NCBI GenBank assembly: GCA_963768715.1
Contig: CAVYJC010000008.1
Span: 248,001 to 312,000 of the forward strand
DNA length: 64,000 nucleotides
Direction: 5' to 3'
Source: DATKEJ01 sp963768715
GTDB taxonomy: Bacteria; Bacteroidota; Rhodothermia; Rhodothermales; DATKEJ01
Under the pieces are notes generated by a model. That model was not told the origin of the DNA and searched no databases. It saw nothing but the letters and a program-made list of their open reading frames with translations. Of the stretch, positions 56,053 to 64,000 are shown piece after piece. Every line of letters begins with the position of its first letter. Position 1 is the stretch's first letter. The position numbers and the translations under genes were made by a program.

Positions 56053-57060
56053 TTGGCAGTAAAGATTCGCCTGAAGAGGATGGGCCGCCGGAAGGCTCCC
56101 GTTTATGCGATTGTGGCTACGGACAGCCGGAACGCACGGGACGGTCGTTATATCGAAGACCTGGGGCGTTACTACCCCGTAAAGGAGCCCGCCGAGATCG
56201 AATTCAAAGCGGACCGGGTCAACTATTGGCTTGATCAGGGCGCCCAGCCCAGCGACACCGTTCGGAGTCTCTTGAAGAGTGAGGGCCTGCTCTATGAGCG
56301 GCATCTCCTTCGAGGAGGAAGATCTCCGGAGCAGATCTCCGAAGCGCTCTCCGCCTGGCGTGCCGAGAAGTCGCAAAGAAGTTCTACCGTGGAGACCAAG
56401 GAAACTCGCCGTCGCGCCGCGCTCGAGGAAGAACGCAAGCTTGCCGAAGCGGAGGCTGCCGAGCGTGCAAAAGCGCAGGCTGAAGCCGCAGCAAAAGCTG
56501 CCGCGAAAGCCGCTGCTGCGAAAGAAGCCGCCGAGGCCGAACTCGCCGCCGAGCAGGCACGCGCTGCGGATGCCGCGCGACATGCCCAGGAAGAAGCGAA
56601 CGTAGCGCAAGTCGAAGCCGACAAGCCGGAAGGAGCCGCCGAAGAGACCGTCGCTGCAGAAACGGCAGCCGAGGCCACCGAAGCAGCCGTCGAGGTTGCG
56701 GAAGAAGCGGAAGCAGCTGTCGAAGAAGCCGCAGAAGTCGTTGCCGAAGCTCCTGAAGCCGCAGAAGAAGTTGCAGAGGCTACGGAAGAAGTCGTTGCTG
56801 AAGCTCCCGAAGCCGTGGAAGAAGTTGCGGAGGCTACGGAAGAAGTCGCTGCCGAAGCTCCTGAAGCCGTAGAAGAAGTTGCGGAGGCTACGGAAGAAGT
56901 CGCTGCCGAAGCTCCTGAAGCAGTGGAAGAGGTCGCCGAGGTTGCAGCGGAAGAGGTCGAAGAAGCAACCGAAGAGGTCGCCGAGGCAGCCGAAGCCGAT
57001 GAGGCTGATTCCGCGTCGGAAGAAGAAGGAAGCGACGACGAGAAAGAGAAGAAAGCCTGA
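56053..57060 (+). CDS. rpsP: Ribosomal protein bS16 with a very long acidic tail
   Basis: 30S subunit protein. Residues 1-85 are bS16 (VKIRLKRMGRRKAPVYAIV, ARDGRYIEDLGRYYP). The start is a TTG at 56053, chosen because it gives the correct N-terminus and a strong AGAAGAGG ribosome-binding site lies 8-15 bp upstream. Usual bS16 proteins have 80-100 residues, or up to about 180 in this phylum; this one has 335. Residues about 110-180 are Ala/Lys/Glu helix, and the rest is Glu/Ala/Val-rich with 18-residue repeats (EVVAEAPEAVEEVAEATE). The tail is probably a flexible, negatively charged arm. No frame break. Followed 18 bp later by rimM. Confidence 0.95.
   Translation: MAVKIRLKRMGRRKAPVYAIVATDSRNARDGRYIEDLGRYYPVKEPAEIEFKADRVNYWLDQGAQPSDTVRSLLKSEGLLYERHLLRGGRSPEQISEALSAWRAEKSQRSSTVETKETRRRAALEEERKLAEAEAAERAKAQAEAAAKAAAKAAAAKEAAEAELAAEQARAADAARHAQEEANVAQVEADKPEGAAEETVAAETAAEATEAAVEVAEEAEAAVEEAAEVVAEAPEAAEEVAEATEEVVAEAPEAVEEVAEATEEVAAEAPEAVEEVAEATEEVAAEAPEAVEEVAEVAAEEVEEATEEVAEAAEADEADSASEEEGSDDEKEKKA
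56734..56949 (+). repeat. 54-bp in-frame tandem repeat in the rpsP tail
   Basis: Four copies, starting at 56734, 56788, 56842 and 56896, each coding 18 residues around EVAAEAPEAVEEVAEATE. The DNA is nearly identical between units 2-4, so the array is recent and likely to vary in copy number. Confidence 0.88.
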
Positions 57061-57078
57061 ACGTGATCGAGTTGTTGC

Positions 57079-57621
57079 GTGTCAGCCATGAAATCAGCCG
57101 AATCATTGATAACGGTGGGACGCATCGTCCAAAGTCGCGGCCTTCGCGGCGAGGTCGTGGTGTATCCACTGTCGGACGATCCGGCGCGGTTTCGGTCGTT
57201 TGATCATGTTCTTGCCGTCGGCAAGACGGGGGCGACAACTGAGCTGAAAATAGAAAGCGTCGACATTCGATCCCGGCATGGCCGGGCGGAGGTGGTGCTT
57301 GCCCTGGAGGGCGTCGATTCGAGAGAAGCTTCGGATCTGCTCAAGGGCGCGACACTCTGTGTGGATCGCGAACAGCTGCCGCTCGATGAAGACGAGTATT
57401 TCCTCTTCGATATGGTCGGCATAAGCGTTCAAACTGAGGACGGGCAGCCGATCGGATCCGTCACCGAGGTGAGACGAATGCCGGCACAGGATATCTTCGT
57501 TGTTGCGAAAGCGTCCGACGGCGAAGTGCTCATTCCCGATGTGCCCGAGTTCGTCGACAAGTCGCACCTCGACGAGGGCAAGCTGGTCGTACGGCCGATC
57601 GAAGGACTTCTGGAGCTCTGA
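57079..57621 (+). CDS. rimM: Ribosome maturation factor RimM
   Basis: Assembly factor for the 30S head that binds uS19. 180 residues. Seen: ITVGRIVQSRGLRGEVVVYPLSD, the RimM N domain, then the PRC-barrel DEDEYFLFDMVGISVQTEDG and IPDVPEFVDK toward the end. Conserved order rpsP-rimM-trmD-rplS supports the call. ATG at 57079; another in-frame ATG nearby (57088) is possible. Confidence 0.95.
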   Translation: MSAMKSAESLITVGRIVQSRGLRGEVVVYPLSDDPARFRSFDHVLAVGKTGATTELKIESVDIRSRHGRAEVVLALEGVDSREASDLLKGATLCVDREQLPLDEDEYFLFDMVGISVQTEDGQPIGSVTEVRRMPAQDIFVVAKASDGEVLIPDVPEFVDKSHLDEGKLVVRPIEGLLEL

Positions 57622-57626
57622 TTTAC

Positions 57627-58328
57627 ATGCCCGCGCTCTTTGTCGATATCATCACTGGCTTACCCGGTCTCATCGAGGCGCCGCTCAAGGAAAGCATTCT
57701 GGCCAAGGCGCAGGAAAAGGGCGTCGTGCAGGTGCGCGTGTATGACCTCCGCGACTACACGGTCGATCCACATCGCCAGATTGACGACTATCCGTTTGGA
57801 GGCGGGGGCGGCATGGTGCTCAAGCCCGAGCCGGTTTTCGCCTGCATAGAATCGCTCTCGGCAGAGGCTGAACGCGAGGGACGACCCTACGATGAGGTGA
57901 TCTATATGACGCCCGACGGGGCGCGCTTCGATCAGCGGGTCGCCAACGAACTATCGATCAAGAAGAACCTTCTCATCCTCGCCGGCCATTACAAGGGCGT
58001 GGATCAGCGCGTCAGAGACCACCTCGTCACAAAGGAAATCTCCATCGGGGATTACGTGCTGAGTGGCGGCGAGCTGCCTGCACTGATTGTTGTCGACGCG
58101 ATCGTCCGGTTGGTTCCGGGCGCGCTCGGAGATTCCGAGTCGGCGTTGACGGATTCATTCCAGGATGATCTCCTGGGTGCACCGGTGTACACCCGGCCCG
58201 CGGAATTTCGTGGGATGGAGGTTCCTGAAGCACTGCGCTCCGGCGATCATCGCCGAATCGCTGACTGGCGAGAAAACGAACGCGTCAGCCGGACCCGCGA
58301 GAAACGGCCCGATCTGATGGTGGAATGA
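57627..58328 (+). CDS. trmD: tRNA (guanine37-N1)-methyltransferase
   Basis: SAM-dependent enzyme modifying G37 of tRNA, which prevents +1 frameshifting. 233 residues, SPOUT fold. Seen: ALFVDIITGLPGLIEAPLKESI, DDYPFGGGGGMVLKPEPVF, and the knotted SAM site HYKGVDQRVRDHL and SIGDYVLSGGELPALIVVDAI. Starts 5 bp after rimM. Confidence 0.97.
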   Translation: MPALFVDIITGLPGLIEAPLKESILAKAQEKGVVQVRVYDLRDYTVDPHRQIDDYPFGGGGGMVLKPEPVFACIESLSAEAEREGRPYDEVIYMTPDGARFDQRVANELSIKKNLLILAGHYKGVDQRVRDHLVTKEISIGDYVLSGGELPALIVVDAIVRLVPGALGDSESALTDSFQDDLLGAPVYTRPAEFRGMEVPEALRSGDHRRIADWRENERVSRTREKRPDLMVE

Positions 58329-58353
58329 TTCGTACTAAGTTATTGTAAATAAA

Positions 58354-58369
58354 TATTCTATTTAGAATA
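58354..58369. promoter_or_regulatory. Perfect dyad in the rplS leader
   Basis: TATTCTA-TT-TAGAATA, inside a strikingly A/T-rich 64-bp gap between trmD and rplS. It may be an operator, a second promoter element or an RNA leader stem. No protein is proposed. Confidence 0.5.
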
Positions 58370-58392
58370 CTAACCGTAGCAGGTATACAGCT

Positions 58393-58758
58393 ATGTCGGA
58401 TAAGAAGTTAAACCTGATCTCCGCCACGCAGCTCCGTGACGATCTCCCGGAGTTTCGCGCCGGTGACACGGTGAACGTCCACGTTCGCGTTATCGAAGGC
58501 GAGAAGGAACGGATTCAGCAATTCCAGGGCGTCGTGATTGGGATAAGAGGCGGAGGCGTCAGTCGATCCTTCACAGTTCGGAAGGTTTCGAACGGCATCG
58601 GCGTGGAGCGGGTATTCCCGCTGCATTCGACGAAGATTGCCAAAATCGAGCTGGTCCGCGAAGGACGCGTACGGCGTGCGAAGCTGTACTACCTGCGTGG
58701 TCTCCGCGGCAAGGCAACGCGTATTCAGGAGCGTCGCCGGCCCGAGAAAACCAACTGA
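58393..58758 (+). CDS. rplS: Ribosomal protein bL19
   Basis: 50S subunit protein at the subunit interface. 121 residues. Seen: FRAGDTVNVHVRVIEGEKERIQ, FQGVVIGIRGGG, SFTVRKVSNGIGVERVFPLHS and KLYYLRGLRGKATRI. Last gene of the ribosomal unit, separated from trmD by an A/T-rich gap that may hold its own promoter. Confidence 0.97.
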   Translation: MSDKKLNLISATQLRDDLPEFRAGDTVNVHVRVIEGEKERIQQFQGVVIGIRGGGVSRSFTVRKVSNGIGVERVFPLHSTKIAKIELVREGRVRRAKLYYLRGLRGKATRIQERRRPEKTN

Positions 58759-58778
58759 TCCGACCGTCCAACGATTTC

Positions 58779-59513
58779 GTGCGGATAGCACTCTGGGACA
58801 TTGATCCCCTCGCCGATTCGAGACAGCGGCTCTCCGAGACTGGTTGGAACGTCGTTCTGACCTCGCCCTCGCACTGCGGCGAGGAGTTGCTCAAGGGTAA
58901 TGTCGACGCAGCCCTCGTCCCAAGCATCGAGGTGCTCCAGAACACGGCCGCGTTTTCAGTTCTTCCGGGCGTTGGCTTCGCGTCGACTCGACGATTCTCG
59001 AATGTCGCCTTGCGCATTAATCGACCCATCCTTGAGGTCCGTACTGTGCGCTGCGACCAGGATTCGGAGCCCTTCTACGGGCTCGCGTCGATTCTTCTGA
59101 GGGAACAGTACGAGCGGACGACTTCAATTATCCGTCAGGGCGAGGCGGATGCCGATCTGGTCTTTGGGCGCGAAGCTGCCGGCATCGAAAAGGATCGCCG
59201 CCTCGATCTCGGCCAGGAGTGGTTCGAGATGACGGGAACGCCGCTTACGTGGGGCTTCTTTGTCGTCCGGCCCGATATGGCGGCGGATGCGTCGGCCGAC
59301 ATTCTCCAGCAGCAGTTGTTCGCTATTCTCCGCGGTGATGACGGTGAGGCGTCCGAAGAGAACGTCGACGGACTCGATTACGCGAACAAGAGCCTGCGAT
59401 TGAGTTACGACCCGGAGGTTTCGGACGGCCTCGACGAATTGACGCACTATCTCTTCTACGTCGGTATACTCGATGATATTCCTGCGTTAAGATTGGTGGC
59501 TTCGCCCGAATGA
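58779..59513 (+). CDS. MqnA/MqnD-type menaquinone-pathway protein (divergent)
   Basis: Periplasmic-binding-protein-like fold protein of 244 residues. Seen: IALWDIDPLADSRQRLSETGW, VDAALVPSIEVLQN and a closing region with LREQYERTTSI; the shape and the position of the two hinge strands match MqnA (chorismate dehydratase) of the futalosine menaquinone pathway. The opening VxIGxVPYLNxxPL motif of MqnA is only weakly kept, so another MqnA-like member is possible. Start is a GTG at 58779, directly behind the rplS stop by 20 bp. No other mqn gene is in the window. Confidence 0.68.
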   Translation: MRIALWDIDPLADSRQRLSETGWNVVLTSPSHCGEELLKGNVDAALVPSIEVLQNTAAFSVLPGVGFASTRRFSNVALRINRPILEVRTVRCDQDSEPFYGLASILLREQYERTTSIIRQGEADADLVFGREAAGIEKDRRLDLGQEWFEMTGTPLTWGFFVVRPDMAADASADILQQQLFAILRGDDGEASEENVDGLDYANKSLRLSYDPEVSDGLDELTHYLFYVGILDDIPALRLVASPE

Positions 59514-59528
59514 TCGCCGGACGGCAAT

Positions 59529-59990
59529 ATGGAAGGAGAAAAGGTCGTTGCGACAAACAGGAAGGCTCGCCATGAATATCATATCGGCGAGCGCTTCGAG
59601 GCAGGCATTGCACTGCAGGGGACGGAAGTAAAATCGATCCGGGAAGGGAAGATCAACCTTAAAGAGGCTTACTGCTCGATCGAGAATGGTCAGGTCACCT
59701 TGCTGAACTGCCACATTTCTCCGTACACGCACGGCACGCATTTCAATCACGAGCCGCGTCGTCCTCGCAGACTGCTCCTGCATCGCCGCGAGATCGGCAA
59801 GCTCAGAAAGGCCGTCGAACAGAAGGGATTTACCCTGGTGCCGCTTCGCGTGTATCTCAAGCGGGGCCTGGCTAAAGTCGAAATTGGAGTAGCACAGGGC
59901 AAGAAGCAGTATGACAAGCGAGCCGATATTGCGGAGCGCGAAAGTCGCAGGAGTCTCGATCGCGTGCTCAAAGAGGCTCGGAATCGGTGA
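59529..59990 (+). CDS. smpB: SsrA-binding protein SmpB
   Basis: Binds tmRNA and brings it to stalled ribosomes. 153 residues. Seen: NRKARHEYHIGERFEAGIALQGTEVKSIREGK, CHISPYTHGTHFNHEPRR, LLLHRREIGKL and the C-terminal DKRADIAERE helix. Start at 59529, 15 bp after the MqnA-like gene. Confidence 0.97.
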   Translation: MEGEKVVATNRKARHEYHIGERFEAGIALQGTEVKSIREGKINLKEAYCSIENGQVTLLNCHISPYTHGTHFNHEPRRPRRLLLHRREIGKLRKAVEQKGFTLVPLRVYLKRGLAKVEIGVAQGKKQYDKRADIAERESRRSLDRVLKEARNR

Positions 59991-60049
59991 TGGAAGAACC
60001 TGACTGGTTTCCGAAAGGACGAGCAGATACCGTAGAAAGAGGCGAGGAA

Positions 60050-60182
60050 GAGCCTGTCAGGTTTCTGCGACTTCTTGGGACTCCGAGTTTGGACGGTCAC
60101 CCCGGGCTTCAGCCCGGGGTCGGAGAGGCCGCAACACCACCCTCCGAGTCGGGCTTCAGCCCGGCGAGGATTCATGAATCAT
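60050..60182. repeat. REP-like palindromes between smpB and tyrS
   Basis: A perfect ACCCCGGGCT-TC-AGCCCGGGGT palindrome at 60099-60120, a shorter CGGGCT-TC-AGCCCG at 60150-60163, each preceded by CTCCGAGT (60081 and 60142), and ATTCATGAAT at 60170-60179. A CCTGTCAGGTTT near 60056 matches the core of the RAYT-adjacent palindrome. Likely REP doublet. Confidence 0.82.
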
Positions 60183-60197
60183 CATGCCTGAACCATC

Positions 60198-61439
60198 ATG
60201 AAAACGATCCGGGCCGAGCCGCCCAAATTTCTGCCTGTTGAACAGCAACTCATCGAGATTCGCCGGGGCGTCGAGGAAATCATTCCCGAAGAAGCCCTCG
60301 TCGAAAAACTCGAGCGTTCATACCGCACGGGTCGGCCGCTGAACGTCAAGTTGGGCTGTGATCCCAGCCGGCCCGATCTCCACATCGGGCACGCGGTCGT
60401 TCTGCGGAAGCTGCGCCAGTTTCAAGATCTCGGGCACCAGGCAATCCTCATCATCGGCGACTTCACCGGGATGATCGGCGACCCGAGCGGCCGCTCGAAG
60501 ACGCGTCCCGCGCTCACTGCACAAGAGGCGCATGAGAATGGGGCCACCTACGTCGAGCAGGCAGGGCACGTGCTCGATGTATCCAGCCTTCAGATCCGTT
60601 ACAACTCGGAGTGGCTCGGCGCCATGAGCTTCACGGACGTCATCAAGCTCGCTTCCCGGTATACGGTCGCCCGCATGCTCGAGCGCGACGATTTCGAGAA
60701 CCGCTACAAGTCAGGCCAGCCTATCTCCGTGCATGAGTTTCTGTATCCGCTGGCCCAGGCTCAGGATTCCGTGGCCATCGAAGCCGACGTCGAACTGGGC
60801 GGCACCGACCAGAAGTTCAATCTGCTGGTCGGACGTGACATCCAGCAGGCGAACGATATGGACGCTCAAGTCTGTATCACGATGCCGATTCTTCCTGGTA
60901 CGGATGGGGTGGAGAAGATGTCGAAATCGTACGACAACTATATCGGCATTTCTGAAGCGCCTGAGGACATGTACGGGAAGACACTCTCGATTCCAGACGA
61001 CTTGATTTATCGGTACTTCGAGCTTGCAACCGCCGTCGACTCGGCACGCCTGCCCGAGTTGAAAAAGCTTGCCGAGACCGACCCGCGCAATGCGAAGCAT
61101 GAGCTGGCATTCTCCATCGTCCAGCTCTATCACGGAAAGGACGCGGCCCAGTCGGCGAGGGACCACTTCGAGAAGACCATCATTCGCAAGGAAGAACCCG
61201 ACGACATGCCCGAGTTCAGCGCTGCCGATCTGGGAGGTGGAACGATCGGATGGCTGGATCTGATGCATCAGACCGGGCTCGTGGCCTCCAAATCGGAAGC
61301 CCGTCGGATGATCCAGCAGGGCGCCGTCTCAATCGACGGGGACAAAGTGACGGACGTGGAAGGTGCTGTGGATCTCTCCGTGCGTGCACCGTTCGTGGTC
61401 AAGGTCGGGAAGCGCCGCTTCGCAAGGATCGTAGCCTGA
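60198..61439 (+). CDS. tyrS: Tyrosyl-tRNA synthetase
   Basis: Class-I aminoacyl-tRNA synthetase charging tRNA-Tyr. 413 residues. Seen: the HIGH motif in RPDLHIGHAVVLRKL, GDFTGMIGDPSGRSKTR, VELGGTDQKFNLLVGRD, the KMSKS loop as VEKMSKSYDNYIG, and the C-terminal S4-like domain (GLVASKSEARRMIQQGAVSIDGDKV). ATG at 60198, preceded by the REP zone. Its stop is 3 bp from the stop of the beta-propeller gene. Confidence 0.97.
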   Translation: MKTIRAEPPKFLPVEQQLIEIRRGVEEIIPEEALVEKLERSYRTGRPLNVKLGCDPSRPDLHIGHAVVLRKLRQFQDLGHQAILIIGDFTGMIGDPSGRSKTRPALTAQEAHENGATYVEQAGHVLDVSSLQIRYNSEWLGAMSFTDVIKLASRYTVARMLERDDFENRYKSGQPISVHEFLYPLAQAQDSVAIEADVELGGTDQKFNLLVGRDIQQANDMDAQVCITMPILPGTDGVEKMSKSYDNYIGISEAPEDMYGKTLSIPDDLIYRYFELATAVDSARLPELKKLAETDPRNAKHELAFSIVQLYHGKDAAQSARDHFEKTIIRKEEPDDMPEFSAADLGGGTIGWLDLMHQTGLVASKSEARRMIQQGAVSIDGDKVTDVEGAVDLSVRAPFVVKVGKRRFARIVA

Positions 61440-61442
61440 GAG

Positions 61443-63540
61443 CTACCGCGACACGACAAGCGTTGTTGACCATGCCTGCCGGTCTGTTTCGAGCGACAAC
61501 AGATAAATACCCGACGTCAGTTGCGACGTATCAATTGGCAGTTCGCGTTCTCCGGCGGGCTGAGCAACCTGGTTTCCGGCCGCCACCGATCGACCGAGCA
61601 CGTCGTAAAGTGTCCACCGTATCTGGGACCACTGTGATGTCACAAATCGAACGGTGGTCCTGTCCCTGACCGGATTCGGGTAGACTTCAGGTCCATCGTC
61701 TAGCGCGTGCTCGCGCTCATTTTCGGACTTGGCGATGACGAAGAGTTGCACCACGCCGAGTGGGTCCGTGCCGATATAGATCGCCCAATCGCCCAGCACG
61801 GTCATTGAGCGCACCGGAGCGGAGACAAAAGGCGGCCCGATAGACTCTGCGGTCGACGCTGACTTTCCGAGATAAAATACCTGGCCGTAAAATCCGACCG
61901 CCATGAGGTTTCCGTTTCCATCCAAGCGCAAGATCGGCGACGGCTTCCTCAGCGGTACCCGGCAGTGGCTGCCACGTCAGACCCGCGTCGGATGAAAGCC
62001 AGATGCCCTCCGAAATCGTGGCTGCGGCAATTCGTCCATCCGGCATCTCGATCAGATCCCATATCCACGTCTCGTCGCCCCGAAGCTCCGGCGCCACCTG
62101 TGACCATGTTTCACCGTTATCATCCGATCGCCAGATACTTTCGCGTTCCGACCCGGCAAGCAGCACGTCGTCTTGCGTGGCGAGCACGCTTCGCGTTGCG
62201 ATACCCGGAGGGCTCAGTCGCCGCCAGACACTGTCGGACGCTGCCAGTCGATAAACACCGTTGTCCGTAGCGACCAGAATGCCGTCGTCTCCATCCACGT
62301 CGATCGAGTTGACGACCCGGATCGTATTCCAGATCTCCTCCCAGGAATCGCCCCTATCCATCGATCGAAAGAGGCCCGATCCCGAGGTTCCGGCAAGCAC
62401 GCCGCCTGAATTGTCGTCAGCAAACGAGAGAATTGCCTTGTTGTTCAGAGTGGACGGCGTCCACGTGCGTCCGTTATCGTCGGAGTATTGAACGCCGCCG
62501 AGATGAAGTCCTGCCAGTAGACGATCATCCAGGGGATGCAGCGCATTCACACGGGAGAACGGGATACCCACGAGTGACCATTCGGCAGCTCCCTGCAACT
62601 TCAGCAGTCCGACGCGCGTCGCCGCGAAAACGTTGCCGGCCGTGTAAGCGAACCCGTTGACGGGAGTCGCCGGCGAAGGCCGAGCCTGCCAGTTTCGGCC
62701 ATCCTCGGAAACGAAGATGCCCTTGCCTCGCGTTCCGGCGAAAAACGTTCCGTCCGGGGCTATCGATATATTCCAAACACCCTGGGCCTCCAGGCCGTCG
62801 CCGGATGCAACCCACGTGTCGCCTCCGTCATCCGAACGCTGGAGAACGTTGCCGCCGAAAGTCCCGACGTAGATTTCGTCTTCATCGTTGACTGCGAGCG
62901 TCCGGATAATGGTGGTCGCAAGACCGTTCCCGACGAGCTCCCAGCTCAAACCCTGGTCGCTCGAGCGAAGTATGCCCCTGCCGTACGATCCGGCGAGCAG
63001 TACCCCACTGCTTGTCTCCGCGATGGTACGGACGTCATGACCCTCCGCTCCTCCACGAAGCGTGGTCCACTCGTCGCTGTTCGAAAGTCGATAGACCCCA
63101 CTTGAGGTTCCGGCGTACAGCCGCCCATCGGACGAGACCATGAGTGCGTGTACAATGAGCGTGTTGAATCCGTCGCTCAGTCCACTCCAGTTCTCGCCGC
63201 CGTCGAGCGATCTCCACGCTCCCTTGCCCGCAGTCGCAGCGATGAGCGCATTCTCGAACGAAACGATTGCACTTATTCTGATGCCGTCGAACGCTTCAGC
63301 GCTCGAACGCGTCCAATCGAGAGCATTTAAGCGCTTGTAAAACAGTCCCTTGCCTGCCGTTCCGGCGTAAATGGTGCCCTCGGCGCCTGTGGCCACTGCC
63401 GTTACTTCACCGCTCTGCGGGCCGCCTGTTGATTCCCAGCAGAATAAATTTCTGCACTGGGCCAGCGCCCCTTGATTAGCACCCAGGGTCAGCGACGCTA
63501 GCAGCAGAAGCGAGCAAACTATCCGGAAATAATGAGACAT
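61443..63540 (-). pseudogene. T9SS-secreted beta-propeller protein, one frameshift
   Basis: Secreted protein of about 698 residues when repaired. Seen: signal peptide (SLLLLASLTLGANQGALAQ), about a dozen Asp-box/BNR-type blades (GTAGKGLF, SDDGGDTWVASG, SSDQGLSWELVGNG, DNGRTWTPS, WLSSDAGLTWQPL), and a C-terminal T9SS type-A sorting domain (VYPNPVRDRTTVRFV, LYDVLGRSV, LTSGIYLLSLE). The last 160 residues are in a different frame: removing one G near 61922 joins DLAL to DGNGNLMAVGFYG. As read, the export tag is lost from the main frame. The domain type is typical of sialidase-like or photosystem-assembly propellers; no catalytic residues were identified. Confidence 0.86.
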
Positions 63541-63607
63541 AACGGACCTCCGATGCCGTCACTACATCCCAGATTGAGTAAATCAGCGCAATCGAAGTCA
63601 AGGGAGA

Positions 63608-63642
63608 AGAAAATAGAATTCAGAATGCAGAATTCAGAATTG
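63608..63642. repeat. Heptamer array, unit AGAATTC
   Basis: Five 7-bp units: AGAAAAT, AGAATTC, AGAATGC, AGAATTC and AGAATTG. It lies 36 bp past the 3' end of the next minus-strand gene (63678) and 68 bp before the propeller start. Confidence 0.8.
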
Positions 63643-63677
63643 AAATGGCGCCAGACTTGACGACAGCCGAATGTCAA

Positions 63678-63893
63678 TCAAGAAGAGGGCGGCTCCGTCG
63701 TCGTGGCGCAGCCTCGCTTCGAGCGACAGCAGGTGCCACCTCCGGCCAGTCTCCAGATGAGAAGCCCGCCAAGAATCCAGAGGAACGTGTCCGAGAACAC
63801 ATGAATGTTCGGCAGCCCGTCCTTTATGGCGACGAGGGCAACAACGAGGAGCACGAGCCCCACGAACGTCGTGATCTTCGAGACATCTTTCAT
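63678..63893 (-). CDS. Small membrane protein (71 aa)
   Basis: 71 residues with two hydrophobic stretches, residues 7-24 (FVGLVLLVVALVAIK) and 34-50 (TFLWILGGLLIWRLAGG), then a Cys/Lys/Arg tail (TCCRSKRGC). No family recognised; the composition and length suit a small inner-membrane protein. ATG at 63893. Codirectional with the propeller gene but 137 bp upstream. The last 107 bp of the window (63894-64000) show no further feature. Confidence 0.6.
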   Translation of the reverse strand: MKDVSKITTFVGLVLLVVALVAIKDGLPNIHVFSDTFLWILGGLLIWRLAGGGTCCRSKRGCATTTEPPSS

Positions 63894-64000
63894 GGCAGGT
63901 CTTTAAATGGTGTGGTTAACGAATACGTCGGAGCGAGGCGAGAGTTGCGGGGTTGCGGAGGGAAATTCCATGCGTGCTGCTTGTGGGTTCCTGGCGAATT

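Noticed and set aside
56292..57125. Long minus-strand Ala/Ser-rich open frame opposite rpsP and rimM
   Set aside because: It is the shadow of the repetitive Glu/Ala codons of the bS16 tail.
63926..63962. GTTGCGG-type repeat near the right edge, considered another heptad array
   Set aside because: Only two units and the spacing is 8 bp, not 7.
1..64000. tRNA, rRNA, tmRNA and 4.5S RNA genes
   Set aside because: I looked near ffh, smpB and tyrS for typical structures and found none I could support by eye.

Overview
The window looks like a chromosomal stretch from a G+C-rich member of the Bacteroidota/Rhodothermota side of the FCB group. The main signs are a secreted beta-propeller protein ending in a T9SS type-A sorting domain (61.4-63.5 kb), a TonB-dependent receptor with a carboxypeptidase-regulatory domain followed by a DUF4249-like lipoprotein (40.5-43.7 kb), a giant one-protein hybrid two-component regulator (15.0-19.3 kb), and promoter-like sequence of the TTG / TAnnTTG type upstream of ffh. 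Assignment to Rhodothermales is my inference; no rRNA or tRNA is present to settle it.

Layout. 0-12 kb: oxidoreductases (Gfo/Idh/MocA, GMC, two medium-chain dehydrogenases), a phospholipase-D-type enzyme, two alkyl-base DNA glycosylases (AlkA-like and Tag), DinB, DoxX, an ArsR-SRPBCC fusion with its own operator, and small conserved proteins. 12-24.6 kb: an ABC exporter, a REP/RAYT module, then a damaged zone holding a frameshifted hybrid two-component regulator, about 2 kb with no credible gene, a decayed MR/MLE dehydratase and a frameshifted arginase. 24.6-43.7 kb: M1 peptidase, ThuA-PQQ dehydrogenase lipoprotein, a large regulatory-repeat surface protein, a PP2C phosphatase, class-V aminotransferase, APC permease, gamma-glutamyltransferase, a seven-haem cytochrome-TPR lipoprotein, PsuG and the TonB receptor/lipoprotein pair. 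43.7-47.0 kb: HAD phosphatase and a dTDP-sugar cluster. 47-61.4 kb: housekeeping core (polA, paired M16 peptidases, PspC proteins, 5-FCL, ffh, rpsP-rimM-trmD-rplS, an MqnA-like protein, smpB, tyrS). 61.4-64 kb: the T9SS beta-propeller protein and a small membrane protein.

Two window-wide patterns deserve attention. First, at least six intergenic arrays are built from degenerate tandem repeats of exactly 7 bp. The heptamer differs at every locus (ACCAAAC, GTGCGGG, CTAGAAG-like, GTGCVVV, TACCAAG, AGAATTC), the arrays sit against gene 3' ends, and several come as inverted arms. One pair seems to have eaten into the genes beside it: the start of an AlkA-like glycosylase and the tail of DinB. A seventh array has a 14-bp (2 x 7) period. 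This heptad family is the best candidate here for something undescribed. Second, single-base indels break at least eight genes. Those at 18.1-24.4 kb are mostly losses of a base, and those at 33-62 kb are mostly an extra G on the sense strand. This may be assembly error or real decay and affects every annotation in those zones.
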